Source of the DNA: Lachnospiraceae bacterium UBA1267
Lineage (GTDB): Bacteria > Bacillota > Clostridia > Lachnospirales > Lachnospiraceae
Direction of reading: 5' to 3'
DNA length: 7,985 nucleotides
Assembly: GCA_002308115.1 (NCBI GenBank)
Contig: DBVJ01000140.1
Location: forward strand, 1-7,985
The translations under genes and the position numbers were made by a program. The notes beneath the pieces were generated by a model. The model had not been told where the DNA came from. It searched no databases and saw only the letters and a list, made by a program, of their open reading frames with translations. Within the stretch, counting starts at the first letter, position 1, and each line of letters begins with the position of its first letter. Shown here one piece after another: positions 1 to 6,224 of the stretch.

Positions 1-21
1 CGCCGTTTTTCATCTTCCCAT

Positions 22-1632
22 TCAAGCCAGTTTATTTCTTTGGTAATCATTTGTGAGGATCGTATCGATCCCCATGTCCAGATAGCGTTTTGTCTCCTCC
101 GGATCGTCCGAGTAGAAAATGTTCACCCGTATCCCGTTCTCATGCGCCTTCCGGACAGCCTGTTCAATATACTCCGGCGGATTGAATTTGAAATGGGGCT
201 TAAAAAGCTGTATCTTATAGCATTCATTCCGAAGCGCCTTGTCCACCAGATCCGCGTAAGGGTCGCTTCCGGCGCCGGCGCAGCGCGGGATCCCGGGCGC
301 AAAGCGCAGGAACTGCTTGAGCACCGCTTCATTGCCGGACATGATGTAGCAATAATCCGTCACATCGTATTTTCGGATGAGGGCAATGATGGACGTGACC
401 GTGCTTTCCGGCAGCGGATTTTCGTTGTCCGGCGCTTTGACGTGCACGTTCATCACGCATTGTTTCGAAAACCGCTTCAGAATGTCTTCAAAGAGCAGGA
501 TGCGGAGGCCGCGGAAGGCCTCGCTCTTCTTGATGCCGAAGTCATACTTGAGAAGTTCGTCGTAGCTGTGCTCCCAGACCTTGCCTGTGCCGTCTGAGAC
601 GCGGTCCAGCGTGGGGTCGTGGATCGACACGATCTGTCCGTCTTTCGTGGCCCAGAGGTCGAATTCGATCTCCTGCGCGCCGCTTGCGACTGCCGCGCCG
701 AAGGCAGGCATGGAGTTCTCGGGACAAACGGAATTGAAGCCGCGGTGGGCGCAGATCCGGGGATAGGGCATCAAACGGTCCGAAAGCACGACCGCGGGTC
801 CTGCCGTACGGTACTTCCAGGGTTCTCTGCCCTCTTCGATGTATTGATGATGCTTCATGAGCGGGCGTCCGTAACCGCCGGGCTTCAGAAAATGTGCATG
901 CGGATCGAATTCCGCGACTCCGAGGCCGGTCTCATTTTTCATGTTCATGAGCACCTTGCCTTCGGGTGAAACGACCATGGAGCAGGCGCCGGTCGGCGAT
1001 TCCGGCCCCATGGAGACAGAGGCGCGCACGACGTATGCGTTCGTGTTGTAGGCCAGAAAGACCGTCATGAGTTCCAGCACATGGTGCGGATCGCTTCTCT
1101 GGTAAGAACTCAAGAGGATCACGTCCGGGTTCTCTCTGGCGAGTGCGGAATACATTTCATAGAAATACGTATCATAGCAGATCAGTGCCCCGAAACGGAT
1201 GCCGTCTGCCTCGATGATTTCCGGAACAGAAGGCTCTTTTGTGTAAGAATCATCCAGTCCGTAGATGTTCTTCTCAAACGGCACCAGATGCTGCTTGTCG
1301 AAACAGCCTTTTACCGATCCGTCCCGTCCGATGAGTGTGATGGAATTTCGAAGCCCTTTCTCTGTCTTACGAAGGCCCCCAAGCGCCACGATGGCATCAC
1401 AGCGCCTTGCGGTTTCCGCGGCCTTCTGTTCAAGCGCCTCACCGTATTTTTGAAAACTCGTGCGCATTTCCTCACGGGTCCTCGCGCCCGCCGGAACATT
1501 CGAGTACTCGGGGAGCACGATCAGATCCATGCTGCCGTCGCAGGCATCCAGATCATGGAGGATCTCCTGAAAGATCCGGTCCGAATCCTGAAACTTCGTG
1601 GAATAGGACGGCTGGATGGTACAGACTCTCAT
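22..1632 (-). CDS. Nitrilase-superfamily amidohydrolase fused to glycerophosphodiester phosphodiesterase
   Basis: This 536-residue protein joins two enzymes. Residues 1-250 are a carbon-nitrogen hydrolase (nitrilase superfamily), with the Glu-Lys-Cys triad visible as E42 in LPEYSN, K113 in FDKQHLVPF and C152 in GALICYDTYF. Such enzymes hydrolyse amide or nitrile C-N bonds. Residues 290-536 are a GDPD TIM barrel, which hydrolyses glycerophosphodiesters to glycerol-3-phosphate and an alcohol. It shows AHRG (H296, R297), PENS (E305, N306), EFD (E323, D325), the HDPTLDR block (H338) and a C-terminal GIDTILTNDY. The usual metal-site EIK motif reads HVK, with His397 in place of Glu. No signal peptide or membrane segment is seen, so it is probably cytosolic. 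The start is supported by AAAGGA nine bases upstream and by an ATGA overlap with the upstream membrane-protein gene, implying translational coupling. The substrates cannot be read from the sequence. No terminator is seen in the 21 bases after the stop. Confidence 0.93.
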   Translation of the reverse strand: MRVCTIQPSYSTKFQDSDRIFQEILHDLDACDGSMDLIVLPEYSNVPAGARTREEMRTSFQKYGEALEQKAAETARRCDAIVALGGLRKTEKGLRNSITLIGRDGSVKGCFDKQHLVPFEKNIYGLDDSYTKEPSVPEIIEADGIRFGALICYDTYFYEMYSALARENPDVILLSSYQRSDPHHVLELMTVFLAYNTNAYVVRASVSMGPESPTGACSMVVSPEGKVLMNMKNETGLGVAEFDPHAHFLKPGGYGRPLMKHHQYIEEGREPWKYRTAGPAVVLSDRLMPYPRICAHRGFNSVCPENSMPAFGAAVASGAQEIEFDLWATKDGQIVSIHDPTLDRVSDGTGKVWEHSYDELLKYDFGIKKSEAFRGLRILLFEDILKRFSKQCVMNVHVKAPDNENPLPESTVTSIIALIRKYDVTDYCYIMSGNEAVLKQFLRFAPGIPRCAGAGSDPYADLVDKALRNECYKIQLFKPHFKFNPPEYIEQAVRKAHENGIRVNIFYSDDPEETKRYLDMGIDTILTNDYQRNKLA

Positions 1633-2105
1633 GCCCTGGTGTCCTTTCCGAAGAAACCGCCCAGGGACAGGAACATCAGGATCTTGGCGGGTATGGTCAG
1701 GAAAGCCGTCGCAGTAGAGACGGCGTTGTTCAGGTAATTATAATGAACCGTGGCCCACATTCCTTCTTTGTTCACAAGCGTCGTGATCAGCATGGTCAAA
1801 GCCGGGATGACAAGCGCCATCAAAAATCCGGTCACGATCGCCAGAATGATCACCGTGGCCTTGGATCCGCCCGGAGCCATATGCCTGAACACCAGGATCA
1901 GATAGATGAGTGCCGGAATCAGCATGAGAAAGGTGCTGAGATTTGCGGCCCACGGGAAATTGAAGCGGCTCAGGATCTCCGGGTCTGAAGTATAGAGGCT
2001 GAGTATGGATTTCTGGAAGGGAATGGCCGCAATGCTGCCGAGAAAGGCCAGTGCGAGCAGGACAAACGCGGCGATCTGAAGGGCACGACAAGTCTTTACG
2101 CTCAT
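1629..2105 (-). CDS. Four-helix membrane protein of unknown function
   Basis: This 158-residue protein is hydrophobic, with about four membrane segments near residues 9-29, 53-74, 83-110 and 125-150. It ends in a short polar tail, GKDTRA. I do not recognise the family and see no catalytic motif. The ATG at 2105 is chosen because a perfect AGGAGG lies seven bases upstream. A longer reading from 2183 would start upstream of the likely -10 box and cannot be made from that promoter. It is the first gene of a leftward unit, and its stop codon overlaps the start of the nitrilase-GDPD gene (ATGA). The two products are therefore probably made in step, and the membrane protein could anchor or serve the enzyme; that partnership is inference. 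Confidence 0.85.
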   Translation of the reverse strand: MSVKTCRALQIAAFVLLALAFLGSIAAIPFQKSILSLYTSDPEILSRFNFPWAANLSTFLMLIPALIYLILVFRHMAPGGSKATVIILAIVTGFLMALVIPALTMLITTLVNKEGMWATVHYNYLNNAVSTATAFLTIPAKILMFLSLGGFFGKDTRA

Positions 2106-2118
2106 AGGGGTACCTCCT
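2106..2118 (-). promoter_or_regulatory. Strong ribosome binding site that fixes the start at 2105
   Basis: On the minus strand AGGAGG (2118 to 2113) is followed by seven bases and then the ATG at 2105. This is a perfect Shine-Dalgarno sequence at ideal spacing, and it rules in favour of the 158-residue product over a 184-residue reading. Confidence 0.88.
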
Positions 2119-2142
2119 GAAAAGAACGTTTTAAGTGAGGCT

Positions 2143-2151
2143 ATTATACCA
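2143..2151 (-). promoter_or_regulatory. Extended -10 promoter for the leftward membrane protein / nitrilase-GDPD unit
   Basis: The minus strand reads TGGTATAAT: a perfect TATAAT with a TG one base upstream, the extended -10 form. No good TTGACA is found at 16-19 bases upstream (the best 17-base candidate is TGGTGC), which fits extended -10 promoters that do not need a strong -35. Transcription would begin near 2136, giving a leader of about 30 bases that contains the ribosome site. Confidence 0.7.
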
Positions 2152-2166
2152 CTGAATGGCTGAATG
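2152..2166. repeat. Short direct repeat between divergent promoters
   Basis: CTGAATG occurs at 2152-2158 and again at 2160-2166, an 8-base period. It sits just upstream of the leftward extended -10 box and about 20 bases upstream of the rightward -35 box, where a regulator could touch both units. It is short enough to be chance, and no regulator gene is visible in the window. Confidence 0.35.
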
Positions 2167-2187
2167 CACCATATAAAGTCCATTTCT

Positions 2188-2216
2188 TTGACAAAGCCAT
2201 AAGCGGACAGTATAAT
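2188..2216 (+). promoter_or_regulatory. Perfect consensus vegetative (sigma-70/SigA) promoter for the rightward unit
   Basis: TTGACA at 2188-2193 and TATAAT at 2211-2216 are separated by exactly 17 bases, matching the consensus at all twelve positions and at optimal spacing. Transcription should start near A2223, leaving a very short leader before the ribosome site at 2232. The -35 box lies inside an 11-base palindrome, CTTTG-A-CAAAG (2186-2196), which could be an operator or chance. Confidence 0.92.
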
Positions 2217-2231
2217 AATCCTAAATCCGAT

Positions 2232-2239
2232 GGAGGAAG
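2232..2239 (+). promoter_or_regulatory. Ribosome binding site that fixes the start at 2245
   Basis: GGAGGAAG lies eight bases (counted from GGAGG) before the ATG at 2245. An in-frame ATG at 2230 would overlap this site and lie only about seven bases from the predicted transcript start, so 2245 is preferred. Confidence 0.85.
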
Positions 2240-2244
2240 TGCTG

Positions 2245-2607
2245 ATGGATTCTTCTGTCTATATGAATCAGAACCCCTCGCTTGCCGCGCTTTCAGAAGA
2301 GAAAGCGCAGCTCGAACGTGATCTTCGGAAGAAGCCGATCGTCTTCGTGATCCTGGCCGGTGTTGGATTTCTTCTGGCCGTCAGTTTCTTACGGATCTCT
2401 TTGGAGACCTATGCATCGCCGGGAGATGAAACGCTCATTGCCCGTATCGGGACCATCCTGCTCGTCGCCGCCATCCTCTTTCTTCTTGCGGCAGGCGCAT
2501 TTCTCGTGATCTTCATTGTGAAAATGATCGGGCGGAAGAAAAAGAACCGCCGTCTTCAGGAAATCAATCAAAAACTGCAGCAGCCTAAAGCAAGTTACAT
2601 CCGCTGA
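2245..2607 (+). CDS. Small two-helix membrane protein of unknown function
   Basis: This 120-residue protein has a polar, charged N-terminal segment (residues 12-30, rich in Glu, Lys and Arg, possibly a short helix or coiled coil). Two membrane helices follow at about 31-50 and 69-95, and then a strongly basic tail beginning GRKKKNRR at 96-103 with a second short amphipathic stretch. By the positive-inside rule both ends would be cytoplasmic, leaving a short external loop at 51-68. I recognise no family. It is the first gene behind a perfect consensus promoter, and the cysteine hydrolase-like gene begins 15 bases after its stop, so the two are co-transcribed. A role as membrane partner of that protein is possible but unproven. 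Confidence 0.82.
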   Translation: MDSSVYMNQNPSLAALSEEKAQLERDLRKKPIVFVILAGVGFLLAVSFLRISLETYASPGDETLIARIGTILLVAAILFLLAAGAFLVIFIVKMIGRKKKNRRLQEINQKLQQPKASYIR

Positions 2608-2622
2608 AAGGAGTCTGAATCC

Positions 2623-3864
2623 ATGAAACTGACACATGACCTGCCTTCTTCCGAAGGCGTGCGAAACGGCCTGAAGCGTGCGAAGCGGCTGGTCGAAGCC
2701 CGCTTCACACCAATAAAGCGTTTTCCGGTCGTCACCAACTACGTACATGCAGACGGATCCCGTACTTATGATGAGAATTACGCGCCGGCCTGGTTCCCGG
2801 AGAAAGGTATGCCCTACTCTTCCGTCCGCCGCCATGAAAGCTACATTGGTCTGAATGTTTCCTTCGAAACCTTTTACAGCGCGCTCACGAATCCGGACAG
2901 TGTCGTCTACGAAAGGCCGATCACCGGAACCGGGCAGAATGTCCACAATCATTATGGTATCGTCTGTTCGTGTTTTGTGAGCGAAGTGCTGGAATTCCCT
3001 TACAGGACGCCATGCATCCGTATCCCGGATCTTCCCGGGGTCCATGAAATATCTTCCGATCCTTTGGAGAATCTCCGTCTTCTGGACATCGTTCTGAACG
3101 TGAAGGTGCATGTGGCCATCATTACCGGAATCGAGCGCGACGAGGACGGAATCGTCCGGTATATCACCGTTTCTGAAAGTGTGCTGCCGAACTGCCGTGT
3201 CACACGCTTTTCGCGGGAGGAATTCCAAGGATACTGGCTGGACCGCGGTTTCCGCATCTTCCGCTATGATTTTGCGGATCGCATCAGCTATACGCCGGAT
3301 CCCTTCTGCCCCATCGAGGAGGATGGTCCGCTTCCTGAAGTGAAGATCAACCGGACGCTCATGACAGACTATGGCAACAAAGCCAATTACCGTCTGGGGG
3401 AAGAAATTCTTGTCAGCGTGTTCGAACCGGGCTTCGACAGGCTTTCTCAGGAGGGCCCTGACGGCTCTTTGGAATGCTTCCCGGTACAGGACGGTCATTG
3501 CGTTCTCCGCCCGGAAAAGCCCGGTTTTTACCGCGTACGGGCGCTTTCAGAGGGGAAGGTCAGCGATCCGGTCGAATTCTGTGTGACCAATCTTCTCTTT
3601 ACCACAGACAAAACCTCCTATGCCGCAGGCGAGAAGATCCGTCTCTCCTACCGTAATTCCGCCGGCGATCCGGTCATCGCCTGGCAGTTCAACAGGTGTA
3701 CAAATGACCGCGGCTGCGGCGGATGGCATCTTGCGGATCCGGTATCTGAGGGCGATCTTGAACTCCTCTGTCCGAACGTGGAGGAGCCGGTGGTCCTTTA
3801 TCTTCTGGCCCGTAACGCATACGGCGTCTATAGTTCTGAGAGAGTTCTGGTCAAGGAAGGCTGA
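2623..3864 (+). CDS. Putative NlpC/P60-like cysteine hydrolase with two Ig-like domains
   Basis: This 413-residue protein has no signal peptide or membrane helix. Residues 60-220 resemble a papain-fold NlpC/P60-type domain. YGIVCSCFVSEVL (Cys115) looks like the nucleophile helix, usually written CSGFV. LLDIVLNVKVHVAIITGI (Asp155, His163) looks like the 'GD-lV...HVgIv-G' strand pair, and ITVSES (Glu185) follows at the place of the third polar residue. That family cleaves cell-wall peptides or other amide and thioester bonds. Residues about 240-322 and 323-413 look like two beta-sandwich (Ig-like) domains; the second opens with SYAAGEKIRLSYRN. It holds a Cys-rich turn, CTNDRGCGGWH (359-369). 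GGAG nine bases upstream supports the start. It is second in a two-gene unit after a small membrane protein and ends just before a strong terminator. The fold is inferred from motif pattern; the activity and substrate are unknown, as is how an apparently cytosolic protein would reach the wall. Confidence 0.78.
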   Translation: MKLTHDLPSSEGVRNGLKRAKRLVEARFTPIKRFPVVTNYVHADGSRTYDENYAPAWFPEKGMPYSSVRRHESYIGLNVSFETFYSALTNPDSVVYERPITGTGQNVHNHYGIVCSCFVSEVLEFPYRTPCIRIPDLPGVHEISSDPLENLRLLDIVLNVKVHVAIITGIERDEDGIVRYITVSESVLPNCRVTRFSREEFQGYWLDRGFRIFRYDFADRISYTPDPFCPIEEDGPLPEVKINRTLMTDYGNKANYRLGEEILVSVFEPGFDRLSQEGPDGSLECFPVQDGHCVLRPEKPGFYRVRALSEGKVSDPVEFCVTNLLFTTDKTSYAAGEKIRLSYRNSAGDPVIAWQFNRCTNDRGCGGWHLADPVSEGDLELLCPNVEEPVVLYLLARNAYGVYSSERVLVKEG

Positions 3865-3878
3865 TCTCCCAAAACCGA

Positions 3879-3910
3879 AAAAAGAGCAGGGAACGATCCC
3901 TGCTCTTTTT
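3879..3910. terminator. Bidirectional rho-independent terminator between convergent units
   Basis: A perfect 14-bp stem (3879-3892 with 3897-3910) closes a four-base ACGA loop. The core arm is AGAGCAGGGA. The rightward transcript ends in a run of five T, and the leftward transcript also ends in T because the left arm begins with six A. It sits 14 bases after the stop of the cysteine hydrolase-like gene and 19 bases beyond the stop of the isomerase-like gene, so it can end both units. Confidence 0.94.
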
Positions 3911-3929
3911 CATTCTGCTATGGAAATAT

Positions 3930-4883
3930 TCACGATCTTTCCACTTCTTTCATCATCCGGCGGCCGATCTGCACGGCAAGTTTCAGGCCAAGCGGCAGAT
4001 CCTCCGTCCTGAAGCCGCTCATGTAACGGACAAGTTCCAGATTGAAGGGGCCGTCATAAGCGATCTCACGAAGCGCGAGAAGCACTTCATCCCACGGAAT
4101 GTTGAAGTATTCTCCGGGCTTTCTCGGCGCCTTCAGCGCCCTCTCTGGCATCTGATCTTTGTCCAGATAATAGCTGATCGCGGGAAGCTGATGATTGTCA
4201 TGGAATCCGTCGTTGTCATGGGTGTGGATATACTGGATATAGCCTTTGCACTTGCGTATGAAACCGGGTGCGTCATGCGTGGTCATATTTGCATGGCCAA
4301 TGTCCAGACAGCCGCAGATAAAGGGGCTTTTGAGGCGGTCCTGCATCTCCATGAACAGTTCCGGCGTGCCAAGATTGTCCGTCGTGGGCTCATTCTGCGG
4401 AGGCCTGCGGCCGGTCAGATTCTCGACCGCGATCCGGATGCCGAAGCGTTCCGCATAAGGCAAAAGCGCATTGTAATAACGCTCGTTATAGTCCAGCAAG
4501 CGCTCGTTGTATCCCGGAAGGCCGGGCTCCTCCTGAAGCATGACCGAATGGACGACGATTGAGGGGATCCCCATGGCCGTAGCCAGTTCCATAGATCTCA
4601 CGATACGGCAAAATTCCGGCTCGCTCTCGTTCATTTCCATTCCGTCGCGGAATCGGAAGGGCGCATGAGACTGGCACAGGACGAGGCCTTTCTCTTCAGC
4701 GTATCGTCTGACTTCCTCCGCCTTCCGGAAAGCGTCCGGAGATCCGAACTCCCGGTCCCAGACTTCTCCGGAATTAAAGAAAGAATAATCCATGCCGGTA
4801 AAGCCCGCCTCGACAAACATGTCGATGGCCGCCTTGGCGCCGACGCGCTCCAGCGCAACACCATTTTCCACAGAAAGCAGCAT
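3930..4883 (-). CDS. Sugar phosphate isomerase/epimerase-like TIM-barrel protein
   Basis: This 317-residue protein belongs to the xylose isomerase-like / AP endonuclease 2 superfamily (COG1082 type), whose members use a divalent metal to isomerise or epimerise sugars and sugar acids, or to act on related polyols. Metal- and substrate-site motifs are in order: QSHAPF (His73), VVHS (His112), IAVENL (Glu154, Asn155), GCLDIGHAN (Asp194, His197), IHTHDND (His220, His222, Asp223), then NHQLP (His231) and FNLEL (Glu283). The usual 'G.idw' strand appears as FNIPWDEV (260-267) after an insertion of roughly 25 residues (234-259) rich in Lys and Pro. Length and motif order are otherwise normal. GGGAGG six bases upstream fixes the start. 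It is the last gene of the leftward permease-CapA unit, 15 bases after the CapA stop. The substrate cannot be told from sequence. Confidence 0.93.
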   Translation of the reverse strand: MLLSVENGVALERVGAKAAIDMFVEAGFTGMDYSFFNSGEVWDREFGSPDAFRKAEEVRRYAEEKGLVLCQSHAPFRFRDGMEMNESEPEFCRIVRSMELATAMGIPSIVVHSVMLQEEPGLPGYNERLLDYNERYYNALLPYAERFGIRIAVENLTGRRPPQNEPTTDNLGTPELFMEMQDRLKSPFICGCLDIGHANMTTHDAPGFIRKCKGYIQYIHTHDNDGFHDNHQLPAISYYLDKDQMPERALKAPRKPGEYFNIPWDEVLLALREIAYDGPFNLELVRYMSGFRTEDLPLGLKLAVQIGRRMMKEVERS

Positions 4884-4898
4884 TCTGATCCTCCCTTG

Positions 4899-6200
4899 TC
4901 AAAACTCTACGTGTCCGTAGCCTTCCTCGTCGATCGTGATCCTGGTCCCGTAAGGCGCGGACATCTTCTGAAGACGTTCTAAAATACCCAGACCAAAGCC
5001 AGGTTCGGGATAGCCCGTACGCCAGCGTTCCAGACCGAATCCCAGCGAGATCGGCATCAGCGTCACCTCAGTCACTTCATCATTTTCAATACGGACATAA
5101 GGCAGGAAGGCCTCGTAGACGCGGCGATCGGTGCAAAGTCCGGCGGTGTGGTCCTTCGTCCTCCGGATGTAAATGTCCGTGAGCTTCGAATCAGAGGTCA
5201 GACCGAGTTCCGTATACTGGTCTTCGGGGGAATCCACCGCCACTTCATCCTGGAACACGAAGTTCCCAAGGCAGTAGAAAATGGGCTTCCCTTTGTAGAT
5301 CTCAATGGGGCGGATGAGATGCGGACCATGGCCGACAAATGCTGTGGCGCCTGCGTCGATGCATCTTCTTGCAAACTCTTCGAAGAACTGCGCCGGGATT
5401 TCCTTATTGGGTCCGCCCAGATCATGAGAGTGTGCGCTGACGATGACATAATCGCACTCACGCCTTGCATTTTCGATCGCCTGTTCCACCCGTTTCATGT
5501 CCAGTGCGTTTGGATGCGTGATAAAGCAGGGCTTGTCGCCGATGGAGACCGTAAGGCCGTGGAAAGACATCGTTCCGGGTTTGAGCGGCGGACGGAAACC
5601 TTCCGATCGCGACACATCTTCCGCGGCATCCATGTGGCTCGTTTCTCTTGCGGCTTTCATGGCCTCAAACTGCTCTTCCGTCACCACCAGTTCTTCCGTG
5701 TGGCGGATGCCGTTCACGCCCGGCCGGCCCGGGAAACGACGCGACTGCTGCCCGGCCAGCGCGGCGACATTTGTCATGGAAGTCGTCGCGCCGATCAGTC
5801 CCATGGATCCTTTCGCGGTCTCCAGATAACAAGGCTCGGAGGCTTCATCCAGATTTCTCCCCGCTCCGGCGAACGGGACGCCAGCCTTCCGGATCGTGTC
5901 GATGGTCTTAAGAAGACCGTTGTGTGCGAAATCCAGCGTATGATTGTTCGCAACGGTCAGCATGTTAAAGCCATAGCGCAAGGTGTCCTGAAGGACCTCC
6001 GGGTCTGCCCGAAGGTAGGCGCCGCCGTAAAACTGGTTCCCGTAGCACGTTTCATCCGTGAAAACCGTTTCCAGATTGAAGAAGCGGAAATCGCCCCTGA
6101 GGATAAAGTCGCGGACCGCTTCAAATCCGGCGTAGTTTTCAGGCATGTGCCGCTGGACGAGGAAATCGCCCGCAGCCGTGAAGGAAAAACTGCTTCTCAT
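4899..6200 (-). CDS. CapA family protein (metallophosphatase fold)
   Basis: This 433-residue protein is a clear CapA/PgsA-type family member, related to the poly-gamma-glutamate capsule protein and built on a calcineurin-like metal-binding fold. Visible motifs are AAGDF (Asp12), FNLET (Asn42, Glu44), TVANNHTLDF (Asn85, Asn86, His87, Asp90), GAGRN (112-116), VSAHSHD (His257, His259), FVGHGPHLIRPIEIYKG (His291, His294) and FYCLGNFVFQ (309-317). The C-terminal region with ILERLQKMSAPYGTRI (406-421) matches the longer CapA subfamily, so it appears full length. Unlike PgsA of the Bacillus capsule system it has no N-terminal membrane anchor or signal peptide, so it is probably cytosolic and not a capsule anchor. 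AAGGAG seven bases upstream supports the start. It lies 24 bases after the permease gene and 15 before the isomerase-like gene, in one unit. A role in peptide or glutamyl-compound breakdown is inference from this context; no capsule synthase genes are present. Confidence 0.94.
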   Translation of the reverse strand: MRSSFSFTAAGDFLVQRHMPENYAGFEAVRDFILRGDFRFFNLETVFTDETCYGNQFYGGAYLRADPEVLQDTLRYGFNMLTVANNHTLDFAHNGLLKTIDTIRKAGVPFAGAGRNLDEASEPCYLETAKGSMGLIGATTSMTNVAALAGQQSRRFPGRPGVNGIRHTEELVVTEEQFEAMKAARETSHMDAAEDVSRSEGFRPPLKPGTMSFHGLTVSIGDKPCFITHPNALDMKRVEQAIENARRECDYVIVSAHSHDLGGPNKEIPAQFFEEFARRCIDAGATAFVGHGPHLIRPIEIYKGKPIFYCLGNFVFQDEVAVDSPEDQYTELGLTSDSKLTDIYIRRTKDHTAGLCTDRRVYEAFLPYVRIENDEVTEVTLMPISLGFGLERWRTGYPEPGFGLGILERLQKMSAPYGTRITIDEEGYGHVEF

Positions 6201-6224
6201 CGATCGTCTCCTTGTGTCAGCTCT

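Noticed and set aside
1..13. Possible start of another leftward gene (ATG at 13, reading M-K-N-G)
   Set aside because: Only four codons are visible and the only purine-rich stretch is too close to the ATG to be a convincing ribosome site.
1081..1737. A 218-codon plus-strand frame opposite the nitrilase domain
   Set aside because: The opposite strand carries the full catalytic triad of a known family, while this frame has no motif and no convincing ribosome site.
1629..2183. Longer 184-residue form of the four-helix membrane protein starting at 2183
   Set aside because: The extra start lies upstream of the likely -10 box and lacks a ribosome site, whereas 2105 has a perfect AGGAGG.
2389..3498. 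A 369-codon open frame on the minus strand opposite the cysteine hydrolase-like gene
   Set aside because: No domain is visible, it overlaps two genes that have good ribosome sites and a strong promoter, and its composition is that of an antisense shadow.
4127..4145. GC-rich inverted repeat GGCGCCTTCAGCGCC inside the isomerase-like gene
   Set aside because: It is short, lies in coding sequence and has no T run, so it is not a terminator.
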